Shown here: one piece after another, positions 1-7,425 of the stretch
Position numbering within the stretch: the first letter of the stretch is position 1
Layout of the letters: each line of letters begins with the position of its first letter
Source: Clostridia bacterium
GTDB taxonomy: Bacteria > Bacillota > DSM-16504 > Desulfitibacterales > Desulfitibacteraceae
NCBI GenBank assembly: GCA_018333845.1
Contig: JAGXSK010000391.1
Coordinates: 1 to 18,414, forward strand
Length of the DNA stretch: 18,414 nt
Direction of reading: 5' to 3'
Position numbers and translations under genes: made by a program
Notes under the pieces: generated by a model
Seen by the model: the letters and a program-made list of their open reading frames with translations, nothing else
Database searches by the model: none
Told to the model about the DNA's origin: nothing

Positions 1-284
1 TTGGTAAAGTCAATGATAGTTGTAACTCCTCCCAGGGCGGCAGCCCTGGTTCCTGTAAAAAAGTTATCAGCAGTCTTTACGCCTCCTCCACCCATAGTCT
101 CAAAATGGGTATGTACATCAATAATGCCTGGAAAAACATACATACCCCTGGCATCCAAGGTTTTTTCTGCAGACAGGGTGCTTAAATCGCCAATAGCTGT
201 TATCTTATCATTGGCAATTCCTATGTCTGCTTTTAAGGTTTCAAAGGGCGTTACTATGGTTCCATTGGTAATTTTTAATTGCAC
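1..284 (-). CDS. Dihydropyrimidinase/D-hydantoinase-like amidohydrolase, N-terminal part (runs off left edge)
   Basis: The minus strand translates without interruption from a GTG start at 284 to the window edge, giving 94 codons. A GGAGGA ribosome site lies 8 bases upstream of the GTG; nearby ATGs are out of frame or stop at once. Around residues 51-60 it reads PGIIDVHTHFE, the metal-binding HxH strand of the amidohydrolase superfamily. This is followed by a Gly-rich stretch and DNFFTGTRAAALGGVTTIID, the layout seen at the start of dihydropyrimidinases, hydantoinases and allantoinase relatives. Such enzymes open cyclic amide rings (dihydropyrimidines, hydantoins) in the cytoplasm. The carboxylated lysine and other ligands lie beyond the window, so the substrate is not determined. 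It is divergent from the purine-type transporter operon, which suggests a shared catabolic role (inference). The plus-strand reading frame over the same bases has no family resemblance. Confidence 0.85.
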   Translation of the reverse strand, partial: MQLKITNGTIVTPFETLKADIGIANDKITAIGDLSTLSAEKTLDARGMYVFPGIIDVHTHFETMGGGGVKTADNFFTGTRAAALGGVTTIIDFT

Positions 285-515
285 ATTGCATTCCTCCAGT
301 ATAGTATTTTAATATAATATACCCATTATCTTTTACGCACTAACCTGAACTGGATATTAAAAGTATAGTTTTATAGTAAAGGGTTTCGTGTTTTCGTAAC
401 TTAATTCCTTTTAATAATTACAGAAAAATAAAAAAAATTTACATGATATCAAGGAGGATTTTTAAAATTTTCGGAGAATTACTTATGTTGAGAAATAAAT
501 AGTAAGATTTTTAGC

Positions 516-585
516 TTTACGTATAATCCCAATAATACGGTTTGGGAGTATCTACCGGGTGCCGTAAATAACCCGACTACGGAGG
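516..585 (+). promoter_or_regulatory. Purine riboswitch aptamer (guanine-type core)
   Basis: The sequence follows the purine-aptamer consensus closely. Conserved J1/2 ATAATC is at 523-528. P2 is 529-532 with 542-545, and loop L2 AATACGG is 534-540. J2/3 GAGTATCTACC is 546-556. P3 is 557-560 with 571-574, enclosing L3 CCGTAAAT (562-569). J3/1 is GACTA at 575-579. G539/G540 of L2 can pair with C562/C563 of L3, the hallmark loop-loop contact. By alignment with xpt, the specificity base (position 74) is C577, as in guanine/hypoxanthine aptamers; U47, C50 and U51 equivalents are T549, C552 and T553. P1 (516-522 with 579-585) is short, with one A-G mismatch and wobbles. It heads an operon for a BMP lipoprotein, ABC transporter and deaminase, which fits purine control. 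Confidence 0.9.
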
Positions 586-611
586 ATGTTTTCCTTCGTG
601 GTGGGGTTTTT
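572..611 (+). terminator. Riboswitch expression platform: intrinsic terminator overlapping the aptamer
   Basis: CCCGACTACGGAGGA (572-586) can pair with TCCTTCGTGGTGGGG (592-606) across a 5-nt loop. This makes 14 of 15 pairs (one G-G mismatch, two G-U wobbles) and is followed at once by five T's (607-611). The 5' arm consists of the 3' strand of aptamer helix P3, junction J3/1 and the 3' strand of P1. Aptamer and terminator therefore cannot coexist. By logic established for pbuE-type switches, ligand binding would block termination and turn the operon on. That direction is inferred from architecture. Confidence 0.85.
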
Positions 612-836
612 GTATGTATATTATAACCTGGCTTGGATTTTCAAAATTTATATAATTAACTTATTATAGACTAATTCATTTTAAACATTTAAAATAAAGA
701 CTGGAAATGTAGAGAATAGTTTTAAAAATGGAGGTGATTTTTAGCAAAAACTTTCATTAATGCTGCTAGGTCTTTACATGGTGTAAAAAGAGAAATTAGG
801 GTTTAAAGGTTTGTAAAAAGAGGAGGTTGTACGGTT

Positions 837-1952
837 ATGAATAAATTTAGAAAAATGAGCTTGTTACTGGCGTTGGTTTTAGCACTGGCATTGGTTGTTG
901 CAGGTTGTGGCGGTAAAAAGGCTGAAGAACCAGCACCGGCTCCAAGCGAGGAACCAGAAGAATTTTTAGTGGGTTTTGTTTATGTTAGTCCAGTGGGTGA
1001 TGGTGGTTGGACATATGCACATGATCAGGGAAGGCAGTATCTGGAGGCTAATGTTCCAGGCGTAAAGACAATTTTTTATGAAGCTGTTAAAGAAGGACCC
1101 GATGCTGAAAGGGTAATTACTGAACTTGCAGAAAAGGGCGCAAGGGTTATTTTTGCAACAAGCTTTGGTTTCATGGATTCTATGCTAAATGTTGCAGAAA
1201 AATACCCAGATGTGGTTTTTAAACACTGCTCAGGCTATAAAACAGCGGATAATATGGGAACATATTTTGGGAAGATTTACCAGGCAAGGTATTTGTCTGG
1301 GATAGCTGCTGGCATGAAGACCGAAACAAATAAGATTGGTTATGTTGCAGCATTTCCTATTCCTGAAGTGATAAGGGGAATCAATGCCTTTACTTTAGGA
1401 GTCAGGTCAGTAAATCCAGATGCAACTGTAAGTGTTGTATGGACAAATACCTGGTATGATCCAGGTACTGAGAAACAGGCTGCTTTAGGTTTATTAGACA
1501 TGGGAGCGGATGTAATAGCCCAGCACCAGGATACTCCTGGACCAATGCAGGCTGCTGAGGAAAGGGGAGCTTGGGGAATTAGCTACAACTCAGACATGAC
1601 ACGTTTTGCACCAAATGCCATTATGACAGGTCCAGTCTGGAATTGGGGACCATACTATGTAAAGACTGTCAAAGCTGTAATGGATGGAACATGGACAAGT
1701 AGCCAGTACTGGGGACCAATGTCAGACGGCATAGTGGATCTTGCACCCTATAATGAAAAGGTTATGACACCAGAAATGATTGAAGCTGTTGAGGCTGCAA
1801 AGGCGAAAGTTCTTGCTGGAGAACTGGATATTTTTACTGGACCAATTAAGGATCAGTCTGGTCAGGTAAAAGTTCCAGAGGGAACTTCCATGACTGATGA
1901 AGAAAAGCTAGGTTTTAACTGGTTCGTTGAAGGGGTAATTGGTACCCTGTAA
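837..1952 (+). CDS. BMP family (PF02608-type) substrate-binding lipoprotein of a purine/nucleoside ABC importer
   Basis: This 371-residue extracytoplasmic binding protein has a lipoprotein signal: basic MNKFRK, a hydrophobic core, then a lipobox ending VVAGC. Cys24 is the predicted lipidated residue, followed by an acidic/proline linker. The mature part opens FLVGFVYVSPVGDGGWTYAH and continues through typical BMP/TmpC/PnrA-like segments (GARVIFATSFGFMD, KIGYVAAFPIPEVIRGINAF, GADVIAQHQDTPGP). Family members such as Treponema PnrA and Bacillus NupN (YufN) bind purine nucleosides. The exact ligand here is not readable and could be a base. GAGGAGG lies about 10 bases before the ATG, a slightly long spacing. 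It is the first gene after the riboswitch, and a terminator hairpin follows it, so it is probably made in excess over the membrane parts. Confidence 0.93.
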   Translation: MNKFRKMSLLLALVLALALVVAGCGGKKAEEPAPAPSEEPEEFLVGFVYVSPVGDGGWTYAHDQGRQYLEANVPGVKTIFYEAVKEGPDAERVITELAEKGARVIFATSFGFMDSMLNVAEKYPDVVFKHCSGYKTADNMGTYFGKIYQARYLSGIAAGMKTETNKIGYVAAFPIPEVIRGINAFTLGVRSVNPDATVSVVWTNTWYDPGTEKQAALGLLDMGADVIAQHQDTPGPMQAAEERGAWGISYNSDMTRFAPNAIMTGPVWNWGPYYVKTVKAVMDGTWTSSQYWGPMSDGIVDLAPYNEKVMTPEMIEAVEAAKAKVLAGELDIFTGPIKDQSGQVKVPEGTSMTDEEKLGFNWFVEGVIGTL

Positions 1953-1960
1953 AAAAACTT

Positions 1961-1993
1961 ACGGTTGCTGGTAATAAGCCAGCAACCGTTTTT
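1961..1993 (+). terminator. Intercistronic terminator hairpin between binding-protein and ATPase genes
   Basis: ACGGTTGCTGG (1961-1971) and CCAGCAACCGT (1979-1989) form a perfect 11-bp stem with a 7-nt loop, running into TTTTT. It lies 8 bases after the lipoprotein stop, and the ATPase gene follows 47 bases later with no obvious promoter. Partial read-through would give more binding protein than transporter, a common arrangement in ABC import operons. It could also stabilise the upstream mRNA end. Confidence 0.85.
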
Positions 1994-2040
1994 ATAAAAC
2001 CATAATACTTTGCAAAATTTTCTTTAAAAGGAGGTTGACT

Positions 2041-3570
2041 ATGCCTCAAAATCTGCTTGTTGAAATGAAGGCTATAACAAAAAGGTTTCCAGGAGTAATA
2101 GCAAATGACAATGTGAACTTTCAAGCATATGCTGGAGAAATCCATGCACTACTGGGCGAGAATGGAGCTGGCAAGAGCACCCTCATGAGCATCCTTACGG
2201 GACTGTATTCTCAAGATGAAGGTGAGATCTTTATCAAGGGGCAATCAGTAAAGATCAATTCTCCAAGGGAAGCTATAGATCACGGAATAGGTATGGTTCA
2301 TCAGCATTTTCGCCTTGTGCAGCCCTTTTCAGTAGCAGAGAATATTATCCTGGGCAAAAAAGGTGTAGGCTTATTTATTGATAAAGATAAACTGGAAAAA
2401 GAAATTGAGGAATTATCCAAAAAATTTGCCCTTAAAGTAGAGCCAAGGGCTAGAATCTGGCAGCTTTCCGTAGGTGAACAGCAAAGGGTTGAAATTATAA
2501 AGATGCTTTACAGGGGCGCTGAGATATTAATTCTAGATGAACCAACAGCTGTGCTAACACCTCAAGAGGTTCAAGAACTCTTTAGAACCCTCAAGCAAAT
2601 GGCGTTAGATGGAAAAGCAGTCATCCTGATAACCCACAAGCTTAATGAAGTTATGGAAATTGCTGATAAAATAACAGTTCTAAGGGGTGGTAAATCAGTA
2701 GCTACTGTTAACAAGGCTGAAACAGACAAAAAAGAATTAACAAGGTTGATGGTGGGCAGAGAAGTAATGCTCCAGGTGGATAAAAAACCTGTAAAAGAAG
2801 GACCAGTAATATTGGACCTGCAAAATGTATGGTGTTTAAGCGATAAAGGTTACCCTGCATTAAAGGACGTGAGCCTGGAGATAAAAGGCGGAGAGATACT
2901 AGGCATTGCAGGTGTGGCAGGCAATGGTCAAAGAGAATTGGCCGAGGTAATAGCAGGACTTCGGAAAGTAACAAAAGGTTCAATAAAAATTGAAAACAAG
3001 GACTATACAAACGCAAGTCCCAGAGAAATTATTGAAGCCAGGGTTGCTTATATTCCAGAGGACAGGCTGGGCATGGGTCTGGTACCCAACCTATGCTGTG
3101 TAGAAAATATTATTCTTAAAAATTACAGACAAAAACCCGTATGTAAATCCTTGTTTATTGATAATAACTATGCTAAAGAGAGAGCAAGCAAACTGGTAAG
3201 GGACTTTAATGTAAAAACAGCTGGCTTGGAAAAACCTGTTAAATTAATGTCAGGTGGAAATTTACAAAAGCTTCTATTTGCAAGGGAAATTTCTTGTGAA
3301 CCAAAGCTTATAGTTGCAGTTTACCCAGTTAGAGGTCTAGATGTAAGTGCCATAGAAGCTGTTCATGATATACTTTTGGAACAAAGAGAGCTAGGTGCTG
3401 CTATCTTATTTATTTCAGAGGATCTGGATGAAATCTTCAAAATGTCTGATAGAATTGCAGTTATGCATGAAGGACACATCATGGGTATAATGCCTGCCCA
3501 TGAAACTAATGTTGAAGAGGTCGGCATGCTCATGGCTGGAAGCAAACTGAAGCAGGAGGAAGTGGTATAA
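2041..3570 (+). CDS. Double-domain ABC transporter ATPase of BMP-type nucleoside/purine importer (NupO/YufO-like)
   Basis: This 509-residue protein has two fused nucleotide-binding domains, as in RbsA/MglA and NupO ATPases, and would power the two permeases encoded next. Domain 1 is canonical: Walker A GENGAGKST (39-47), Q-loop Gln88, signature LSVGEQQ (142-148), Walker B ILILDEP (162-168) and switch His199. Domain 2 is degenerate: GVAGNGQRE replaces Walker A at 291-299, the signature MSGGNLQK (403-410) is kept, and the Walker B region reads LIVAVYPVRGLD (423-434) with no catalytic Glu, followed by SEDLDE instead of a switch His. Loss of catalysis in domain 2 is usual for this family. I chose ATG 2041 because AAAGGAGG ends 6 bases upstream; an in-frame TTG at 2035 is too close to it. 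The stop overlaps the next start by one base. Confidence 0.95.
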   Translation: MPQNLLVEMKAITKRFPGVIANDNVNFQAYAGEIHALLGENGAGKSTLMSILTGLYSQDEGEIFIKGQSVKINSPREAIDHGIGMVHQHFRLVQPFSVAENIILGKKGVGLFIDKDKLEKEIEELSKKFALKVEPRARIWQLSVGEQQRVEIIKMLYRGAEILILDEPTAVLTPQEVQELFRTLKQMALDGKAVILITHKLNEVMEIADKITVLRGGKSVATVNKAETDKKELTRLMVGREVMLQVDKKPVKEGPVILDLQNVWCLSDKGYPALKDVSLEIKGGEILGIAGVAGNGQRELAEVIAGLRKVTKGSIKIENKDYTNASPREIIEARVAYIPEDRLGMGLVPNLCCVENIILKNYRQKPVCKSLFIDNNYAKERASKLVRDFNVKTAGLEKPVKLMSGGNLQKLLFAREISCEPKLIVAVYPVRGLDVSAIEAVHDILLEQRELGAAILFISEDLDEIFKMSDRIAVMHEGHIMGIMPAHETNVEEVGMLMAGSKLKQEEVV

Positions 3571-4688
3571 TGACAATGGCTAAATTTAATCAGCTTGGTT
3601 CAGTGTCGCTAAAGTTTGAAAAAAGATTGACAACATCTAGATGGATAACCATACTGGTACCAGTTATATCTATTTTCCTTGCTCTGCTTGTAGGCGCAGT
3701 TTTTATATATTTTACAGGCTATAAGCCTATAGAGGTTTATAAAGTTATGCTTAAAGGGGCCTTTGGCTCAAAATTTGGCATATCTGAGACAGTGGTAAAG
3801 GCAATACCTTTGATATTAGCTGGTTTAGCTGTATCAATTGCTTTTAGAATGCAGATGTGGAACATTGGAGCAGAAGGACAGCTCTACATGGGGGCATGGG
3901 CAGCTGGTTATGTTGCCTTGTTTATGACCTGGCTTCCAGATTTTTTAGTACTTCCAACAATGTTTTTATTTGGCTTTTTAGGAGGAGCCTTCTGGGGTTT
4001 ATTACCAGCCATTCCCAGGGCGCTGTTAAATGTAAATGAGACAATTACAACACTTCTACTAAACTATGTTGCCATGTTGTGGTTTGCCTTCTTTGTATAT
4101 GGTTCATGGAGGGATCCCAAGGGATTTAATTTTCCATTAACTGCTCCCTTTGAAGAGGCGGCAAGATTAACCAGGCTTTTTGACACAAGGGTGCACACCG
4201 GCATCTTTATAGCAATTGTAATAGCAATAATAATATATTTTCTGCTCAAGAAAACAAAATGGGGTTACGAAATAAGGGTTATAGGTCAGAGTCCAAATGC
4301 AGCCTTGTATGCTGGTATGAATATCAAACGGAATATCATGCTGGTCCTGGCATTAAGTGGAGGAATAGCTGGCATTGCAGGAATGGTAGAGGCTGCTGGC
4401 CTAACCTATAGATTGCAGCCAGTCATGTCCCCTGGGTATGGATTCACAGCTATTATTATAGCATGGCTGTCTAGGCTCAACCCCTTTGCAATTGTATTAG
4501 TTTCATTCTTGTTTGGCGGCTTATTGGTAGGTGGCTACTCTATACAATTAATTGGACTGCCTTTAGCTACCTCTTACATGATCCAGGGCTTAATACTATT
4601 CTTTGTTTTAGGTGGAGAGGTATTCTACCGTTACAGGATCAAACTTAAAAAGAGTGCTGAAAAGCATGATAAAGGGGGGCAGTCATAA
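3570..4688 (+). CDS. ABC transporter permease, BMP/nucleoside type (NupP/YufP-like)
   Basis: This 372-residue integral membrane protein has many hydrophobic segments, starting with one around residues 25-50 after a polar cytoplasmic N-terminus. The sequence AFRMQMWNIGAEGQLYMGAWAA is the cytoplasmic-loop signature of the branched-chain/nucleoside permease family (BPD_transp_2, PF02653). GGIAGIAGMVEAAG and FTAIIIAWLSRLNP follow towards the C-terminus, which ends in a Lys-rich cytoplasmic tail. With the following permease it would form a heterodimeric channel. AGGAGG lies about 11 bases before the ATG at 3570, which shares an A with the upstream TAA, so translation is probably coupled. A second in-frame ATG at 3576 is a possible start. 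Relatives include NupP (YufP) in Bacillus guanosine uptake. Confidence 0.94.
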   Translation: MTMAKFNQLGSVSLKFEKRLTTSRWITILVPVISIFLALLVGAVFIYFTGYKPIEVYKVMLKGAFGSKFGISETVVKAIPLILAGLAVSIAFRMQMWNIGAEGQLYMGAWAAGYVALFMTWLPDFLVLPTMFLFGFLGGAFWGLLPAIPRALLNVNETITTLLLNYVAMLWFAFFVYGSWRDPKGFNFPLTAPFEEAARLTRLFDTRVHTGIFIAIVIAIIIYFLLKKTKWGYEIRVIGQSPNAALYAGMNIKRNIMLVLALSGGIAGIAGMVEAAGLTYRLQPVMSPGYGFTAIIIAWLSRLNPFAIVLVSFLFGGLLVGGYSIQLIGLPLATSYMIQGLILFFVLGGEVFYRYRIKLKKSAEKHDKGGQS

Positions 4689-5623
4689 TGGATTATACAA
4701 TGTTAACAATAACAGTTTTGGCTGCTGCTATTACAGCTGGGACTCCCATATTATATGCAGCTCTAGGGGAAATTTTGGCAGAAAGAACAGGAGTATTAAA
4801 TCTAGGAATTGAAGGGATGATGTTAGCAGGAGCTGTTACCAGTTTCATGGTCTGTATAATGACAGGAAGTGCATGGTATGGTCTTTTTGCAGGCATGATA
4901 GTTGGTGGAATTGTTGCATCAATCCATGCATTTTTATGCATTACGCTCAAGGCTAATCAGGTGGTAAGCGGCCTGGCCCTGACAATATTCGGAACAGGCT
5001 TGAGCGGTTTTCTTGGAGAATCTCTTATTGGCATTCCTGCACCCAAGACATTTTCAAAAATTGCCCTGCCATATTTGAGCGATATCCCATTTTTAGGCCC
5101 AATATTTTTTAACCAGGATATTCTGGTTTACTTTAGCTATCTGTTAGTTCCCTTACTATGGTTTTTTATCTATAGAACCAACCCCGGGTTAAAGATGCGT
5201 TCAGTGGGAGAAAATCCTGGAGCTGCTGATTCTCTGGGAATAAATGTATTTCTAATAAGGTATATCTATGTAATTATTGGTGGAGTATTTTCAGGAATTG
5301 CAGGTGTTTATCTTGCCCTGGCATTTGCACCAACCTGGTTAGAGCATATGACTGCAGGAAGGGGCTGGATAGCCATTGCCCTGGTTATTTTTGCCACCTG
5401 GAATCCGACAAAGGCAATGGCAGGGGCGTATCTCTTTGGGGCGGTATCTGCCCTTGGGTTTAGGCTCCAGGCCATGGGGGTGGATGTGCCTGCATACTTC
5501 TTAAGCATGCTGCCCTATTTGTTTACAATAGCAGTACTCATATTTGCAACAATGCAGACACAAAAGAACAGAATTGGAGCTCCAGGGGCGTTAATGCTGT
5601 CTTATGATAGAGAAGATAGATAA
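4688..5623 (+). CDS. ABC transporter permease, BMP/nucleoside type (NupQ/YufQ-like)
   Basis: This 311-residue membrane protein is the second permease of the importer. Its N-terminal region reads ALGEILAERTGVLNLGIEGM, the highly typical signature of the YufQ/NupQ side of BMP-type transporters. It is followed by repeated hydrophobic spans and the AGRGWIAIALVIFATWNP loop near residues 220-237. The ATG at 4688 overlaps the previous TAA by one base, with GGGGGC about 10 bases upstream, so translation is probably coupled to the first permease. The C-terminus is short and charged. A gap of about 40 bases, with an AAAGGAGA site, separates it from the deaminase gene and holds no clear terminator, so both should be on one transcript. 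Confidence 0.94.
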   Translation: MDYTMLTITVLAAAITAGTPILYAALGEILAERTGVLNLGIEGMMLAGAVTSFMVCIMTGSAWYGLFAGMIVGGIVASIHAFLCITLKANQVVSGLALTIFGTGLSGFLGESLIGIPAPKTFSKIALPYLSDIPFLGPIFFNQDILVYFSYLLVPLLWFFIYRTNPGLKMRSVGENPGAADSLGINVFLIRYIYVIIGGVFSGIAGVYLALAFAPTWLEHMTAGRGWIAIALVIFATWNPTKAMAGAYLFGAVSALGFRLQAMGVDVPAYFLSMLPYLFTIAVLIFATMQTQKNRIGAPGALMLSYDREDR

Positions 5624-5665
5624 AATAAGAAAAGCCAAGCTTTTGCTTACATTAGAAAGGAGACT

Positions 5666-6994
5666 ATGTATATAGTGAAGACACTATTCAAAGGGCCTAC
5701 CATAGTTACCATGAATTCAGATGCGGCTGTTTTTAAAGGTAATGTACTAGTTGAGAATAACCGGATTGCATATATAGGCCCCAATGAGCCAACTGCTGAT
5801 AGGGTAATATTTGGAGAAGGAAAGCTGCTTATACCAGGCCTTATCCAAACCCATGTTCATTTGTCCCAGACTTTATTTAGGAGTCAGGCAGATGATCTTG
5901 AGCTTTTAGATTGGTTGAAAAATAAAATCTGGCCCCTTGAAGGTGCCCATGATGAAGAAAGCCTATATCATTCTGCACTCCTTGGTATATCTGAGCTGCT
6001 GCTGGGAGGTACTACTACCCTGGTTGATATGCAGACAGTACACCATACAGATGCTGCCATACATGCCATTGCAGAAAGCGGTATTCGAGCCACTACAGGA
6101 AAGGTTATGATGGATCATGGGGAAGAGGTTCCTGGTACCCTGATACAGTCAACTAACGATGCAATTCAGGAAAGTGTAGACCTGCTGGAGAAATGGCATG
6201 GCAAAGAAAATGGCAGAATCCAATATGCTTTTACACCAAGATTTGTTGTGTCCTGTACAGAAGATTTATTAAAAGAGGTAGTTAGTCTTAGCGCCAAATA
6301 TGGGGTTAGGATTCATACCCATGCTTCTGAAAACAAGGGCGAAATAGAGATTGTTGAAAAAGAACGGGGCATGCGCAATGTCCTGTACCTGGACCATATT
6401 GGCATGGCTGCCCCTAACCTTATATTGACTCATTGTATCTGGCTTAATGATGAGGAAATGGATATTCTTCAGAAAAGGGACGTAAAGGTTGCCCACTGTC
6501 CAACATGCAATATTAAGTTGGCTTCTGGAATAGCGCCCATCCCAGAGATGTTAAAAAGAGGGATAACTGTATCGCTAGGTGCTGATGGTGCTCCCTGCAA
6601 CAATAATCTGGATATATTCCAGGAAATGAAAATGGCAGCGTTAATCCAAAAGCCTCTTCATGGACCCACAGTAATGCCTGCCAGGGAGGTTTTCAAGCTG
6701 GCCACACTTGGCGGTGCTAGAGCAATGGGACTAGAGAATGACATTGGTTCCATTGAGGTGGGCAAAAAGGCTGACCTGGTAATGATTGCTCTTGATGAAC
6801 CTCATGTGAATCCAGCAGATGGGGTTGATCCATATTCACTGTTAGTGTATTCAGTAAGAAGCTCGGATGTATGCTTGACCATGGTTGATGGGAAAATATT
6901 AATGGAAAATCGAGAATTAAAGACAATAGATAAGGATGCAGTTGTGAAAAAGAGCAATATCTCAAGGGTCAGGCTTGACAAATTGACAAAATAG
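5666..6994 (+). CDS. COG0402-type aminohydrolase (5'-deoxyadenosine/guanine/SAH deaminase-like)
   Basis: This 442-residue cytoplasmic hydrolase of the amidohydrolase superfamily probably removes an amino group from a purine compound, releasing ammonia. Expected metal and catalytic residues are present: HVH at 63-65, H219 and E222 in RIHTHASE, H256 in LTHCIW, H277 in HCPT and D307 in SLGADGAP. The stretch QADDLELLDWLKNKIWPLEGAH and the segment VHHTD are what I associate with proteins annotated as 5'-deoxyadenosine deaminase. Guanine deaminase, MTA/SAH deaminase and 8-oxoguanine deaminase are neighbouring families and cannot be excluded. ATG 5666 is only 3 bases from GGAG; an in-frame GTG at 5675 is an alternative start. 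As the last gene of the importer operon it would process the imported substrate. A strong terminator follows. Confidence 0.9.
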   Translation: MYIVKTLFKGPTIVTMNSDAAVFKGNVLVENNRIAYIGPNEPTADRVIFGEGKLLIPGLIQTHVHLSQTLFRSQADDLELLDWLKNKIWPLEGAHDEESLYHSALLGISELLLGGTTTLVDMQTVHHTDAAIHAIAESGIRATTGKVMMDHGEEVPGTLIQSTNDAIQESVDLLEKWHGKENGRIQYAFTPRFVVSCTEDLLKEVVSLSAKYGVRIHTHASENKGEIEIVEKERGMRNVLYLDHIGMAAPNLILTHCIWLNDEEMDILQKRDVKVAHCPTCNIKLASGIAPIPEMLKRGITVSLGADGAPCNNNLDIFQEMKMAALIQKPLHGPTVMPAREVFKLATLGGARAMGLENDIGSIEVGKKADLVMIALDEPHVNPADGVDPYSLLVYSVRSSDVCLTMVDGKILMENRELKTIDKDAVVKKSNISRVRLDKLTK

Positions 6995-7010
6995 CGCAGG
7001 ATATGAACCA

Positions 7011-7042
7011 AACTGCTGTGGCTTTGCCATGGCAGTTTTTTT
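7011..7042 (+). terminator. Rho-independent terminator of the purine uptake/deaminase operon
   Basis: AACTGCTGTGGC (7011-7022) pairs with GCCATGGCAGTT (7026-7037): 12 pairs including two wobbles, and a 3-nt loop. It continues into a run of seven T's (7036-7042). It lies 16 bases after the deaminase stop. Confidence 0.92.
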
Positions 7043-7194
7043 GTTGAGTAAAATTAAACCCAACGTTTCATTCAATCAATAATTATGCTCAATTCATAAC
7101 ATGCTGCAACAATATTTCTCAAATTTCGACAAAGGGAAAATCATTTAATTGGAGAATATAAGTATAAAATGTAAATATATGACTATAAAAGCAG

Positions 7195-7224
7195 AACAGC
7201 CAGGGATATTGCCACTTGGCTGTT
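7195..7224. repeat. Inverted repeat, 8-bp arms
   Basis: AACAGCCA (7195-7202) and TGGCTGTT (7217-7224) are perfect complements separated by 14 bases. There is no T-run after it on the plus strand, so it is a poor terminator. It could be an operator or an incidental palindrome. Confidence 0.45.
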
Positions 7225-7360
7225 AATCCTTCTAGGAAAGCTAATCTTTAAATACTTCCTTTTATAAATTTCAATTACTTTTAGTAATAATAGCATTTAT
7301 TATTTTATCCAGCTCAATACAAAATATACCAAATATTTTGTATTACTGTTAAAGTATATT

Positions 7361-7389
7361 TTTAGAACATATAATGCAAACTTTATAAT
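7361..7389 (+). promoter_or_regulatory. Putative promoter of the WYL/cas operon
   Basis: TTTAGA at 7361-7366 (4 of 6 to TTGACA) is followed after 17 bases by TATAAT at 7384-7389, a perfect -10. It lies about 35 bases before the small ORF at 7426. Two further perfect TATAAT boxes (7370-7375 and 7399-7404) have weaker -35 partners, so alternative start sites are possible. Confidence 0.5.
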
Positions 7390-7425
7390 ACATCCTTTTA
7401 TAATAAGAAAAGCAGGTGAAAAAAT

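Larger units (their letters stand above)
285..836. other. Divergent intergenic region with riboswitch and long 5' leader
   Basis: This 552-bp gap separates the minus-strand hydantoinase-like gene from the BMP lipoprotein gene. It contains the purine riboswitch and its terminator (516-611), described separately. The rest is AT-rich. I found no convincing -35/-10 pair upstream of the aptamer; the best weak candidate is TTTACA at 438-443 with TTTAAA at 461-466. Between terminator and lipoprotein gene there is an extended Shine-Dalgarno match, GGAGGTGAT, at 730-738 without a well-placed start codon. No tRNA or other RNA gene was recognised. Confidence 0.6.
7043..7425. other. AT-rich spacer between purine operon and CRISPR-Cas locus
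   Basis: No gene is recognisable in these 383 bases. They hold an inverted repeat at 7195-7224, a cluster of three TATAAT boxes at 7370, 7384 and 7399, and, just before the next small gene, an AGGTG ribosome site. From here on the sequence becomes clearly more AT-rich than the purine operon. The region probably carries the promoter of the cas operon. Confidence 0.6.

Noticed and set aside
1..312. 103-codon plus-strand reading frame at the left edge
   Set aside because: The minus strand encodes a clear hydantoinase-type N-terminus with a ribosome site; the plus-strand product has no family features.
522..527. TATAAT as a -10 promoter box
   Set aside because: It is the conserved UAUAAU of the purine aptamer junction, and there is no -35 at a suitable distance.
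3857..4039. 60-codon frame inside the first permease gene
   Set aside because: Out-of-frame shadow of a well-supported membrane protein gene, without its own ribosome site.
7195..7224. Inverted repeat as a terminator
   Set aside because: Neither strand has a proper T-run directly after the stem; kept only as an inverted repeat.
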